A stretch of DNA of 34,398 nucleotides from positions 1 through 34,398 of the forward strand of contig JARLGS010000607.1 in the NCBI GenBank assembly GCA_031292695.1, read 5' to 3'. Below are positions 8,714-16,882 of this stretch, in pieces (the stretch's first letter is position 1; the number at the start of each line of letters is the position of its first letter). The notes beneath the pieces are model-generated. The model was not told where the DNA came from and ran no database searches. It was given only the letters and a program-made list of their open reading frames with translations. Source of the stretch: Mycobacterium sp. (GTDB lineage Bacteria; Actinomycetota; Actinomycetes; Mycobacteriales; Mycobacteriaceae). The position numbers were made by a program, and so were the translations under genes.

Positions 8714-9319
8714 ATGTCCGAACACAACGACCGCCTCGGTGGACGCCTGCCGCTGGCAGATCCAGCCGATTTCGGCGCCGCGCAACGAGAACTATTCGAA
8801 AAGATGACGACCACCGTGGTGCCGTGGGCTGACGATACCGGCTTCCGCAGCACCACCGACGACGGGCGATTCATCGGCCCGTTCAACCCGGCGCTGCTCA
8901 ATCCGGAGCTGACCTCGGCGGCTGCTCAGCTGCTGCTGGGGGAGCGCGAACATACGTCGTTGAGCGCGCGGGTGCGCGAGGTCGTGATCCTCGCCGTCGG
9001 CGCTGCGTGGCAGTCCGAGTACGAGATGTACGCGCACACTGCCGCCGCGCGCACGGCCGGCCTCTCGGAAGAGGCCATCCGGGTGCTGGTCAGCGGTGCA
9101 ATACCCGCGGAACTCAGTAAGGACGAGGCGATCGCGGCGGAGCTCACCCGGCAGCTGTCAACCGCTCACCGGGTGGACGAAACCCTGTATCGGAAGGCCG
9201 AAAACTACTTTGGCGCAAAGGGATTGACAGACATTGCCATGCTCATCGGCATCTATCATACGGTGAGCCTGACGCTGAACCTCTTTGAGATCCCCGCTCC
9301 GCGCAGCACGCCGTCATGA
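8714..9319 (+). CDS. Carboxymuconolactone decarboxylase (CMD) family protein
   Basis: 201 aa from ATG 8714, with GGAGAA 7 bases upstream; the frame is also open further upstream, but only inside the monooxygenase gene. The CMD helix pair is visible as SARVREVVILAVGAAWQSEYEMYAHTAAA, followed by AGLSEEAIRVLVSGAI. The protein contains no cysteine, so the CxxC redox centre of AhpD-like members is absent and peroxidase activity is unlikely. It resembles the W(x)SxYEWxxH branch of the family that is often found in aromatic degradation operons. It is the last gene of the operon, 46 bp after the hydroxylase. Its reaction is unknown. Confidence 0.85.
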   Translation: MSEHNDRLGGRLPLADPADFGAAQRELFEKMTTTVVPWADDTGFRSTTDDGRFIGPFNPALLNPELTSAAAQLLLGEREHTSLSARVREVVILAVGAAWQSEYEMYAHTAAARTAGLSEEAIRVLVSGAIPAELSKDEAIAAELTRQLSTAHRVDETLYRKAENYFGAKGLTDIAMLIGIYHTVSLTLNLFEIPAPRSTPS

Positions 9320-9382
9320 CCATGCCGAAAGTCGGCGAACGTTACCTCGCCAACAGGCGCCCTGCGAATTGGAGGCAGGGTG

Positions 9383-10780
9383 GTGTCGATGCCGGCAGTG
9401 AAAGCTTTCCGGACCGTTGATAAAGGGACGACGCCCAGCCTGTCGCGGGCGCTGATCGTGTTCGCTTTGCTTTGCGGTAGCACAGCAGCGGCCTTCTTGC
9501 TCAAGCGTCAGTGGCTGGAGCCCTCTACAGGCGCGGGCGCGCTCGACTCTATGAATCTGATCATTTCGTTCCTCGTGACGATAACCGCGATCGTTATTGG
9601 TTTGCTGATAAATGCAACAAAGAGCTTTCTCGACGCCACCCAGCAACATTGGGCGATGTTGGCCGGGCAGCTTGTTCGACTTGATCAATCGCTGCTCAAC
9701 TATGGCTCAGAAGCCGAACCGTTGCGCAGGCAACTGCAGAGTTTCACCGCGGCTGGGATAGCCAACTCGTGGCGCGCGGACACCATCCCCGCCAGCGTCA
9801 GCTATCCGGACGTGCGCACATTGCCAAAGGATGAGGCAAAGCAGGTATTGAGTGAGCTTTTAAATCGTATCGAGTTCGCGATCATCCGATTAAAACCGTC
9901 CGATCCACTGCACGAGCGATTGGCAGCTGACTGCTTCGAGCAGTACATAGAGTTTGCCAGGGCTCGATGGTCGCTCCTCTTGGCGCCGCAGAATTCGCTG
10001 CCGATTCCCTTTCTGAGAATGCTTGTCGCTTGGCTTATGGTGATATTCGTAAGTTTTGGCTTTCGCGCACCAGCCGACCCCCTGGTGGTGGCGATGATCG
10101 TGCTATCTGCGGCGACGCTGAGCAGCATGATATTTGCTGTCGTGGATATCGTTAATCCCTATCAGGGGTTGTACAACATCTCCAGCAAGAACATGCACCA
10201 GGCGCTAGACGCGATGCTTCGACACAATGTTTCAGGGGCGTCTATGGTTCCCAGCTCATCAGAAGCTTCACCGTGTGGTCGGTCGGGCGATGGCGCCGGC
10301 GTGACTGAAGCGCGCGGCACGCCGATGAATGCGATGTTCGCGGCCGCGGGTGCGTGCCGGCCGGCCGGCCTCGCGGATCTGCTCGGCGTAAAACCACTTC
10401 TTGGTGAACTCGACGAGGATCAGGTAGGCGACGACGAACCCGACGAGCGCGCCGAAGAACTGCAGCGGCAGCGCCGTGAAGCCAAGAGGGCGAGCCAGGG
10501 GCGAAATCGTGATCAACACGCCGACAGCAACCACCGTGAGACTGGTGATGGTCAACGGCACGCTGGCTCGGCTGCGGAAGAACGGCACCCTTCGGGTACG
10601 GATGGCAAAAATGATCAACGTTTGGGTGGCAAGCGATTCCACGAACCAGCCGGTACGGAACTCGGTGGCACCGGCATGCAACACGCCCAACATCAGACCG
10701 AAGGTCAGGAAGTCGAACAGCGAACTGATCGGGCCGAAAATCAACATGAACCGTCGGATGAAAGCGATGTTCCAGTGTGA
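9383..10780 (+). CDS. DUF4239-like (bestrophin-like) membrane protein with a 3' antisense read-through tail
   Basis: The protein-like part ends near 10240 (~290 aa). It has an N-terminal hydrophobic pair (ALIVFALLCGSTAAAFLL and MNLIISFLVTITAIVIGLL), a soluble stretch with SFLDATQQHWAMLAGQL, and a C-terminal hydrophobic pair (MLVAWLMVIFVSFGF and PLVVAMIVLSAATLSSMIF), as in DUF4239 proteins. After QALDAMLRHN no stop occurs, and the frame runs ~510 bp antisense through the ATPase gene end. This gives a charged R/E/Q/H-rich tail that looks like the mirror of membrane helices. Several starts are possible: GTG 9380, GTG 9383 (7-8 bases after GGAGG, preferred) or ATG 9389. The core uses two TTA leucine codons and is lower in GC than its neighbours. 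Function unknown. Confidence 0.72.
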   Translation: MSMPAVKAFRTVDKGTTPSLSRALIVFALLCGSTAAAFLLKRQWLEPSTGAGALDSMNLIISFLVTITAIVIGLLINATKSFLDATQQHWAMLAGQLVRLDQSLLNYGSEAEPLRRQLQSFTAAGIANSWRADTIPASVSYPDVRTLPKDEAKQVLSELLNRIEFAIIRLKPSDPLHERLAADCFEQYIEFARARWSLLLAPQNSLPIPFLRMLVAWLMVIFVSFGFRAPADPLVVAMIVLSAATLSSMIFAVVDIVNPYQGLYNISSKNMHQALDAMLRHNVSGASMVPSSSEASPCGRSGDGAGVTEARGTPMNAMFAAAGACRPAGLADLLGVKPLLGELDEDQVGDDEPDERAEELQRQRREAKRASQGRNRDQHADSNHRETGDGQRHAGSAAEERHPSGTDGKNDQRLGGKRFHEPAGTELGGTGMQHAQHQTEGQEVEQRTDRAENQHEPSDESDVPV

Positions 10781-12913
10781 CGGTGCCTGCAGTTGGTCCT
10801 CGTCGACGCGGTCGGTGGGGATCGCAAGCTGTGAGCTGTCGTAGAGCAGATTGTTCAGCAGGATCTGGCTGGGCAGCATCGGCAGGAATGGCAGTAACGC
10901 CGAGGCGGCGGCCGCGCTGAACATGTTGCCGAAATTGCTCGACGTGCCCATCAGTACGTACTTGATGGTGTTGGCAAAGATTCGCCGGCCCTCAGCCACG
11001 CCGGTGGCCAACACGCCGAGGTCCTTTTCCAGCAGCACCACATCGGCGGCGTCCTTGGCGACGTCGGTGGCGCTTTCCACCGAGATCCCCACATCGGCGG
11101 CGTGCAAGGCCAGCGCGTCGTTGACACCGTCACCGAGGAAGCCGACCGATCGCCCGGCTTGCCGCGCCGACCTGATCAGCTGCGCCTTCTGCTCCGGGGA
11201 GATGCGGGCGAAGATGGTGTTGTTCTTCGCCGCGGCGGTGAACTCGTCGACGCCGAGGGCCTCCAGCTGTGCACCGGTGATGGTGCCCTTGGACGCCAAA
11301 CCCAGGTCCGTGCAGACCTTTTCAGCAACGCGGGGGTTGTCACCGGTGGCGATCTTCAGCTCGATGCCCAGGGCGGCCAGCTGCGTCAGCGACTGGCGCG
11401 CGGCGGCTTTGGGTTCGTCGGCGAAGACGACGAAGCCGGCCAGCATCAGATCGGACTCGTCGTCGGCGGTGATCGTGGTCAGCTCGGCCGCCGGTTTGGC
11501 GGCCACCGCAACCACCCGGCGGCCGGCGGCGAACAACGCGTCCAGGGTGTTCTGCGTGTCCTGCGGGGTCATCTGGCATCGGGCCAGCACCTGTTCAGGC
11601 GCACCCTTGAGGACCAATATCCGTTTCCCGTTGTCGTCGACCAGCACCGAGGTGGCGCGGCGGATGTGGTCGAACGGCACGCTCGCGACACGTTGTACCC
11701 CGGCACCCACCAGGTCCTTCGCCTTGGTGGATTCCCACAGGGCGGCGTCCAACGCATTCGCGCTGACTCCGACCGACGCCGGGTCGACATCGGTGGCCAG
11801 CAGCCCGAGACGCAGGACTGAGTCGCTGTGCGCACCGGCGGGGCTGACCGCGTCGACCAAGCTGATCCGGCCCTCGGTCAGCGTTCCGGTCTTGTCGGTG
11901 ATCAGGATATCGATGTCGCCGAGGTCTTCAATACACACCAAGCGTTTGACCAGCACCTTGGCTTTGGCCAATTGTTGTGACCCGGTCGCCAGGCTGGCGC
12001 TGACCACCGCGGGCAGCAACTGCGGCGTGATGCCGACCGCGATCGCCAGCGAGAACAGCACCGAATCGATCACCGGTTTGCGCAGCAGCAGGTTGCTGAC
12101 CAAGATCAGCACCGTCAGCGCGATCGCTACTTGCAGCAGCAGATATGAGAACTTGCGCAGGCCGACCTGAAAGTCGGTCTCTGGCTGCCGCTCACCCAGG
12201 CCGGCCGCGATACGCCCGAACTCGGCATTTCGGCCGGTGGCATACACCACCCCGATCCCCTCACCAGCACTGACAATCGTGCCCATGAACGCCAGATCGG
12301 TGGATTCGGCCAGCTCGGCATCGGCAGGCACCGGTTGGGGCGACTTCTCCGAGCCTGTCGATTCCCCGGTCAGGATGCTCTCGTTGCATTCCAGACCGGT
12401 CACCTCGATCAAGCGCAGGTCCGCAGGCACGGCCTCGCCCAACGACAGCCGGACCACGTCACCGGGAACGAGTTGGGTGACATCGATGGCGGCGAAAGCG
12501 CCGTCGCGGCACGCGATTGCGGTGTGGTGCACCCCCGAGTGCAGGGCGGCGGCGGCCCGCTCGGCGCGGTACTCGTTGACGAAGCCCAGACCGATACTGG
12601 CGGCCAGAATGATGCCGATGATGATCGCTTGCAGGCTGTCCCCGAGGAAATACGAGACGACGGCGGTGCCCGCCACCAAGATCAGCACCGCGTTGCGCAA
12701 CTGACGCCCGAGCACCGCGAGCGCGTTGACCTGATGGGTCCGAACGGCATTCGGACCGTAACGCGCCAGCCGCGCCGACACCTCCGTGCTGGACAACCCC
12801 AGCGCGGAACTGTCCAGCCAACCCATGACCTCATCAAGCGTGGCCGCCGCGACCTGTGTGGCGGTCAGTGTCTCGGGCAGCGCCGGGGTCGGTGCCTTCG
12901 GTGTGATCGACAT
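10268..12913 (-). CDS. mgtA: Mg2+-transporting P-type ATPase (MgtA/MgtB type, P3B)
   Basis: 881 aa from ATG 12913, seven bases after AGGAGGG; the open frame extends to 13000 but without such a site. Family marks in order: N-terminal cytosolic region, membrane pair, actuator motif LTGEST, the MgtA-like helix GITPQLLPAVVSASLATG, phosphorylation motif DKTGTLTEG (Asp340), the nucleotide domain with LKGAPEQVL, the hinge GDGVNDALALHAADVGI, then six C-terminal helices with NNLLYDSSQLAIPTD. The family imports Mg2+ across the inner membrane at the cost of ATP. The last ~40 residues after KKWFYAEQ are Arg-rich and not typical of the family; this part overlaps the convergent DUF4239 frame. Two hairpins in the leader may be regulatory. 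Confidence 0.92.
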   Translation of the reverse strand: MSITPKAPTPALPETLTATQVAAATLDEVMGWLDSSALGLSSTEVSARLARYGPNAVRTHQVNALAVLGRQLRNAVLILVAGTAVVSYFLGDSLQAIIIGIILAASIGLGFVNEYRAERAAAALHSGVHHTAIACRDGAFAAIDVTQLVPGDVVRLSLGEAVPADLRLIEVTGLECNESILTGESTGSEKSPQPVPADAELAESTDLAFMGTIVSAGEGIGVVYATGRNAEFGRIAAGLGERQPETDFQVGLRKFSYLLLQVAIALTVLILVSNLLLRKPVIDSVLFSLAIAVGITPQLLPAVVSASLATGSQQLAKAKVLVKRLVCIEDLGDIDILITDKTGTLTEGRISLVDAVSPAGAHSDSVLRLGLLATDVDPASVGVSANALDAALWESTKAKDLVGAGVQRVASVPFDHIRRATSVLVDDNGKRILVLKGAPEQVLARCQMTPQDTQNTLDALFAAGRRVVAVAAKPAAELTTITADDESDLMLAGFVVFADEPKAAARQSLTQLAALGIELKIATGDNPRVAEKVCTDLGLASKGTITGAQLEALGVDEFTAAAKNNTIFARISPEQKAQLIRSARQAGRSVGFLGDGVNDALALHAADVGISVESATDVAKDAADVVLLEKDLGVLATGVAEGRRIFANTIKYVLMGTSSNFGNMFSAAAASALLPFLPMLPSQILLNNLLYDSSQLAIPTDRVDEDQLQAPSHWNIAFIRRFMLIFGPISSLFDFLTFGLMLGVLHAGATEFRTGWFVESLATQTLIIFAIRTRRVPFFRSRASVPLTITSLTVVAVGVLITISPLARPLGFTALPLQFFGALVGFVVAYLILVEFTKKWFYAEQIREAGRPARTRGREHRIHRRAARFSHAGAIARPTTR

Positions 12914-12943
12914 GGCAGCCCTCCTGGGGATCGGCTGACGAAC

Positions 12944-12986
12944 GCGGCGAAGCCGCCCTACGAGTTGCGCTCCTCGCCGAGCGAAC
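12944..12986 (-). promoter_or_regulatory. Tandem hairpins in the 5' leader of the Mg2+ ATPase gene
   Basis: In the minus-strand leader, GTTCGCTC pairs with GAGCG(C)AAC (8 bp, one bulged C, 6-nt loop; 12964-12986). Then GCGG-CTTCG-CCGC forms a short hairpin (12944-12956) ending about 16 bases before the Shine-Dalgarno sequence. They could modulate access to the ribosome-binding site. No known Mg2+ riboswitch was matched. Confidence 0.35.
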
Positions 12987-13180
12987 TGTATCCCCATCAA
13001 CCAACCCGCGCCACGAAGAGCTGGTATTCACACCGAAGACGCCTGCAGGCAAACCGATTGTCGGCGAGTAACTCTCGACGATCCATCGAGCAACGGCCCC
13101 TGGGTCTTGATCGCACTCGACCTGAATCCACCGGGTGAGACCTCCATCTTCCCTCAGTCATCTCTGTTTGCAGCTGTCGG

Positions 13181-14275
13181 TCAAACGCTCACTACATGGG
13201 CGTCCGCCAAGACCCGACGGGTGTGCTGACGCCCCGCCCGCATGAAGTCGGCCCAGTCCCGGGTGCTGAAGAACTGGCGATAGAACCCGATGCCGCGTAC
13301 GACGTGATGGGGTACCGGCTCGATCATCTCGACGTGGGTGGCCGCCCGCAGCCGGGCAAGGTTCTCCCGGGCGAGTTGAATCTGCTGACAGGTCCCGACC
13401 TGGCTGGCCAGGTCGAGAATGCTGACACGTCGGTCCTGCCAACCGGTGGCGTCCTCGCCCCGGAAATCGGGCGGGTAGAAGCCGTTGACTGCCAGGGTGA
13501 ACGGCGTCGGCTTCTCGATGTCCAGCAACGGATGCACCGGGAAGATATCGACGATCCCGCCGTCCTGCCAATGCAGGTTGCCGTACGGGACGGGGCGGAT
13601 GAACAGGGGCAACGCGACTGCCATGCGCACGGCGCGAGCTACGGAAAGGTCCGGGTGGGTGCGGGGACCGATGTATTCCAGAGAATTGTGTTCGACATTC
13701 CAGATCGGCGCATACGCAGCAATGGGCATGTCGCCCAATGTCATTCCGCCGAGAAAATCGCGGTAGGCATCTTCGATCGCATCGCCCTTGAGGATTCCGG
13801 CGAAACCGCGTCCCAATGTCGGGGCCAGCAGCAACATCCGACGCCAGTCCACGTCGATGTAGTCCCTCGGGCTCAGTCCCAGCACAAACTCTGCGACTCT
13901 GACGGCATCGAAACCCGCAGCAAGTGGGAAGCCGAACATGGCAGCGCCCGAGCACAGCGAGTACACGGAGACATGCAGACCAGCCTCTTCAACCGCACGG
14001 GCCACGCCAACCACCGACGCCATCGCACCACTGCCTCCGGTGGCGGCGACCGCTATGCCCTCACCGGCCGGCAGGGGCGAGTGGTAGCTCGTCAAAGCAG
14101 GAAAGGTGGGTTCAGTGGCTGTATTCGGGGTCTCGGAAGGCAGGTGAAACGCTGCTTCGCCGACCTCGGTCAGAAACCCGGCATCCTCACGTAGACCCCG
14201 AACCCACTCGCGGCCGCCGGATATCACGTTGAAGTACTGCCGCAACCGGAAAATATCGAGTAAATCGGTGAGCAT
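13181..14275 (-). CDS. Patatin-like phospholipase-family protein with altered nucleophile motif
   Basis: 364 aa from ATG 14275 (MLTDLLDIFRLRQYFNVISGG); the frame is open to 14455, but the extra residues are not protein-like and no strong ribosome-binding site marks either start. The patatin oxyanion loop appears as ATGGSGAMASVVGVARAVEEAG, and the catalytic Asp motif as WQDGGIVDIFPVHP. Where the family has G-x-S-x-G, this protein has SLCSGAAMFG, so the first glycine is Leu and the last is Ala if the Ser is the nucleophile. Activity is therefore uncertain. Patatins are cytosolic or membrane-associated lipid acyl hydrolases. It lies 267 bp upstream of the ATPase on the same strand. Confidence 0.75.
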   Translation of the reverse strand: MLTDLLDIFRLRQYFNVISGGREWVRGLREDAGFLTEVGEAAFHLPSETPNTATEPTFPALTSYHSPLPAGEGIAVAATGGSGAMASVVGVARAVEEAGLHVSVYSLCSGAAMFGFPLAAGFDAVRVAEFVLGLSPRDYIDVDWRRMLLLAPTLGRGFAGILKGDAIEDAYRDFLGGMTLGDMPIAAYAPIWNVEHNSLEYIGPRTHPDLSVARAVRMAVALPLFIRPVPYGNLHWQDGGIVDIFPVHPLLDIEKPTPFTLAVNGFYPPDFRGEDATGWQDRRVSILDLASQVGTCQQIQLARENLARLRAATHVEMIEPVPHHVVRGIGFYRQFFSTRDWADFMRAGRQHTRRVLADAHVVSV

Positions 14276-14830
14276 GGACCAAGGGTGAAGCGGTGACCCA
14301 TTCGGCGACAGAGTCCTACGTCCCCGATGTGGCGGTCTTTGCGACCCGTGGTTGCTCAGCAACTTGCTCGGCGATGTCAGCATTGTCGGCTCCGATGCAG
14401 CAATCCGCGCCGCCCAATGGGCACTCGACGCGAAATCTAGCTCGATTACTGCCAAACCCGTGGTGTTGCTGACGAATTACCCACGTCGTTGGCCGTCGCG
14501 CCACCGAATCGGTCGCGTTACCAGAAGGTCGCTGCGCAGGGGGATGTCGCTGCGCAGCGGGGTAAGGCCCAATGGCCCTAGATCGGTGCAGGCGTCGCCT
14601 TTTACGCTGCGAAACGAATACCGCTTTCAGGGTCGAAAACCTTGCTAAGGCCTCGATTTCGAGAGACCCGGAGACGCCATGACCTCAGCGAGAAGCACGA
14701 CATACAACGGAGACCCCGGGCTGGCCGAGGTCTCGAATTGTCTACACCGAGTGATGATCCCGGCGCGCTTGCCACACCATTCCTGAAATTTGCTTACAAC
14801 ATCCAGATATCTCGTGGAAGTGAGGTTGCA
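14276..14830. other. Intergenic region with no convincing gene
   Basis: Frames here are short and poor in protein-like composition. A 12-bp sequence (GTCGCTGCGCAG) occurs twice 18 bp apart at 14528-14539 and 14546-14557. Short inverted repeats occur near 14655 (CTCGATTTCGAG). The region separates the divergent patatin and zinc-ribbon genes, so promoters for both are expected here, but none could be called. Confidence 0.4.
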
Positions 14831-14980
14831 ATGCCCACCATTACCTGCCCGGTTTGTAACCGCCATGTCAGCGTCGCGAAGGAGCATCACCAGAAGATGC
14901 CTCCCCATGATGACCACAAGGGACATCCATGTCGAGGCAGCGGTCGCGAGCCGTTGCCGGCCCTCAGGCTTGAGACATGA
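14831..14980 (+). CDS. Small zinc-ribbon-like protein (49 aa)
   Basis: ATG 14831 to TGA 14980, with GAAGTGAGG 6-14 bases upstream. It begins MPTITCPVCNRHVSVAK and continues with HHQKMPPHDDHKGHPCRGSG. The C-x2-C pair, histidine-rich middle and final H-x2-G-x-PCxGSG match a pattern I know from small actinobacterial and phage proteins (CPVCG...V...H....CPGSG), which suggests one zinc site. The last ~12 residues are ordinary. No domain beyond the metal site and no operon partner is visible; the NfeD-like gene starts 284 bp downstream. A role in nucleic-acid binding is possible but not shown. Confidence 0.55.
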   Translation: MPTITCPVCNRHVSVAKEHHQKMPPHDDHKGHPCRGSGREPLPALRLET

Positions 14981-15264
14981 TCAACCGTTGTTGGTGCCAA
15001 CCGCCATCTGCAGATCTAATCTGGCTGTGATCTGTGCTGGGCCCCAATGGTGTCAGACGCGTGGAAGAGCAACTCCGGCAATGTCTTTGGGGTAGTCGCG
15101 ACAGGGCGTGACGGTGACGGCGGGTGTCCCGCGTGGGTCAACACTAGCGAGTCGGGCCACGGTGGCAGAACGCCTCGTCGCGCGGCGAACCCTGTCGTAG
15201 TCGGTGGTTGGCATGGCGAACGGCCGGGACTCGCGGGGAAGGCCTTGGGGGGAGGAACATGTAA

Positions 15265-15486
15265 GTGGTGGGTGATGTCTCGGTGATCGGTTGTGTCGGG
15301 CCGCTGGTTGTGGCAACCCGCGGCATCGAGGGCGCGGGAGAAGTTCTGCTGAATGTGCGGGGGTCGAAGGAGTTGTATCTGGCTTGGTCGGAAGGGCCGC
15401 TGAGTCGGGGGACCCAGGTATTGGTGATAGACACCCGCGGTCCGCGGTCGGTCGTGGTTGAGGCCTGGTCCAGCTTGGATTTCTGA
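15265..15486 (+). CDS. NfeD-like small OB-fold protein
   Basis: 73 aa. An in-frame TAA ends at 15264, so the start must be GTG 15265 or 15268, eight or more bases after GGGGGGAGGA. The sequence has the glycine-punctuated beta pattern of the NfeD C-terminal OB domain: VIGCVGPLVVATRGIEGAGEV, then GTQVLVIDTRGPRSVVVEAW. No membrane segment is present, so only the soluble domain exists. It is 47 bp upstream of a flotillin gene. NfeD and SPFH/flotillin proteins are known partners (e.g. YuaF-FloT in Bacillus), which strongly supports the call. It probably acts with the flotillin at membrane microdomains. Confidence 0.72.
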   Translation: MVGDVSVIGCVGPLVVATRGIEGAGEVLLNVRGSKELYLAWSEGPLSRGTQVLVIDTRGPRSVVVEAWSSLDF

Positions 15487-15533
15487 ACCGCTCATGTGCC
15501 GGACAATAAGTGCTAATTATGAAGGAGTGCAAC

Positions 15534-16688
15534 ATGTTTGGCTATCGAGTTCCCGCACCCGACCAGGCGATGCTGATCTCCGGTGGCCGTGCCGCCGGCG
15601 ATGCGCCGTTCCGTGTCGTCACCGGTCATGGCGCGTTCATCATGCCGTTCTTCAGAAAGGTCCGGTTCCTCACGCTGGCGATGTGTGAGGCCGAAGTCGA
15701 AGAGAAATGTGTCACCCAGCAGGGGATCACCTTGAACGTTCGGGCAGTTATCGCATTCAAGGTCGGCAACGACAGTGAGAGCGTCGTCAGCGCCGGTCAA
15801 CGGTTCTTGTCGGATCAGAACCAGATGGCGGTACTGACCGGGCGCATCTTCGCCGGCCACCTCCGCTCGATCATCGGGTCGATGACCGTCGAGCAGATCA
15901 TCAAGGAGCGGCAGAAACTCGCCACGGAAGTCCTCGACGGGTCCAAGCAGGAGATGGTCAAGATCGGGCTGACAGTCGATGCCCTGCAGATCCAGTCGAT
16001 CGATGACGGAGCTCTGGGATACATCCTTGCGATGTCTGCCCCGCACAACGCCGCGATCCAGCGGGAAGCTCTGATCGCCCAGGCAATGGCCAATCAAGCT
16101 GCCGCCGAGGCCGAGCAGGAATCGCAACGCAACCAGGCCGAATTTGCGCGGCAGACGGCAATCGTCAAGGCGCAGTACAAAGCTGAGGTCGACAAAGCTC
16201 AAGCCGAAGCCGCCCAGGCCGGACCGCTCGCCGAAGCGCGGGCCCAGCGCGAAGTGTTGGAAATGCGGACCGAGCTGGCGCAGCGTGCCGCGGACCTCCG
16301 GCAGCAGGAGCTCATCTCGGAGGTGGTCAAGCCGGCCGAGGCGGAGGCCGAGCGCGTCCGGATCCTCGCGGTCGCCGATGCGGAGAAGATGAAGATTCAG
16401 GCCGAGGCGGCCGCGTCGCACAATCGGGTCGCACTGGACCGGATGCTGATCGATCAGCTTCCCGAGATCGTCAAGCAAGCCGCGCAAGGCCTTTCGGGAG
16501 CCAACCTGACCGTCCTCAACGGTGCCGACGGTCTCGGGGAGATCGCTACCGGCCTGGTGGGGCAGGGTCTGGCGATCTTCGATTCGCTGCGCGGCGGAAT
16601 CGGTCAGCACCCGTCGGACGATGTGCCCGACCGGATGGGCCTCACTGCATCGCACAACAGCCAGTCTTCGACAAGTACTGCGGGCTGA
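15534..16688 (+). CDS. Flotillin-like SPFH-domain protein
   Basis: 384 aa from ATG 15534, six bases after GAAGGAG; upstream in-frame starts lack such spacing. An N-terminal SPFH domain is visible (GHGAFIMPFFRKVRFLTLAM, then TQQGITLNVRAVIAFKVGND). Next comes the helical region with RSIIGSMTVEQIIKER and a long Ala/Glu/Gln-rich coiled coil (~residues 170-290), then a C-terminal LPEIVKQAAQGL segment as in flotillins. There is no clear transmembrane hairpin at the N-terminus, so attachment would be peripheral. Flotillins oligomerise and organise membrane microdomains. The NfeD-like gene directly upstream is its expected partner. Confidence 0.9.
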   Translation: MFGYRVPAPDQAMLISGGRAAGDAPFRVVTGHGAFIMPFFRKVRFLTLAMCEAEVEEKCVTQQGITLNVRAVIAFKVGNDSESVVSAGQRFLSDQNQMAVLTGRIFAGHLRSIIGSMTVEQIIKERQKLATEVLDGSKQEMVKIGLTVDALQIQSIDDGALGYILAMSAPHNAAIQREALIAQAMANQAAAEAEQESQRNQAEFARQTAIVKAQYKAEVDKAQAEAAQAGPLAEARAQREVLEMRTELAQRAADLRQQELISEVVKPAEAEAERVRILAVADAEKMKIQAEAAASHNRVALDRMLIDQLPEIVKQAAQGLSGANLTVLNGADGLGEIATGLVGQGLAIFDSLRGGIGQHPSDDVPDRMGLTASHNSQSSTSTAG

Positions 16689-16882
16689 GTCCGGGGCGTA
16701 TTCGTCGGAGAAGGCCGTAAACGGGGCATCTGCGAGCACACGCACTCCGGGCGAACGCGATACGTGATGGTGAACCTTGTGAAGAGTGCGTTGTTCACCA
16801 GGGATATTCGGTACACGCACGGCCGTGGCGTCGCCCGGATCAGGCGACCGCATCCTCGCGGGGACGCGGTCTGGAGCACGTG

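Noticed and set aside
12914..13180. A known Mg2+ riboswitch (M-box) upstream of the Mg2+ ATPase gene.
   Set aside because: I could not match the conserved M-box core in the leader; only two simple hairpins are evident.
14528..14557. Two 12-bp copies with an 18-bp period, considered as a CRISPR or tandem array.
   Set aside because: Only two copies with a 6-bp spacer; no further units, leader or cas genes.
15513..16853. Long minus-strand frame (446 codons) across the flotillin gene.
   Set aside because: It is the mirror of a clear SPFH coding sequence and contains only low-complexity Arg/Leu/Gly-rich sequence.
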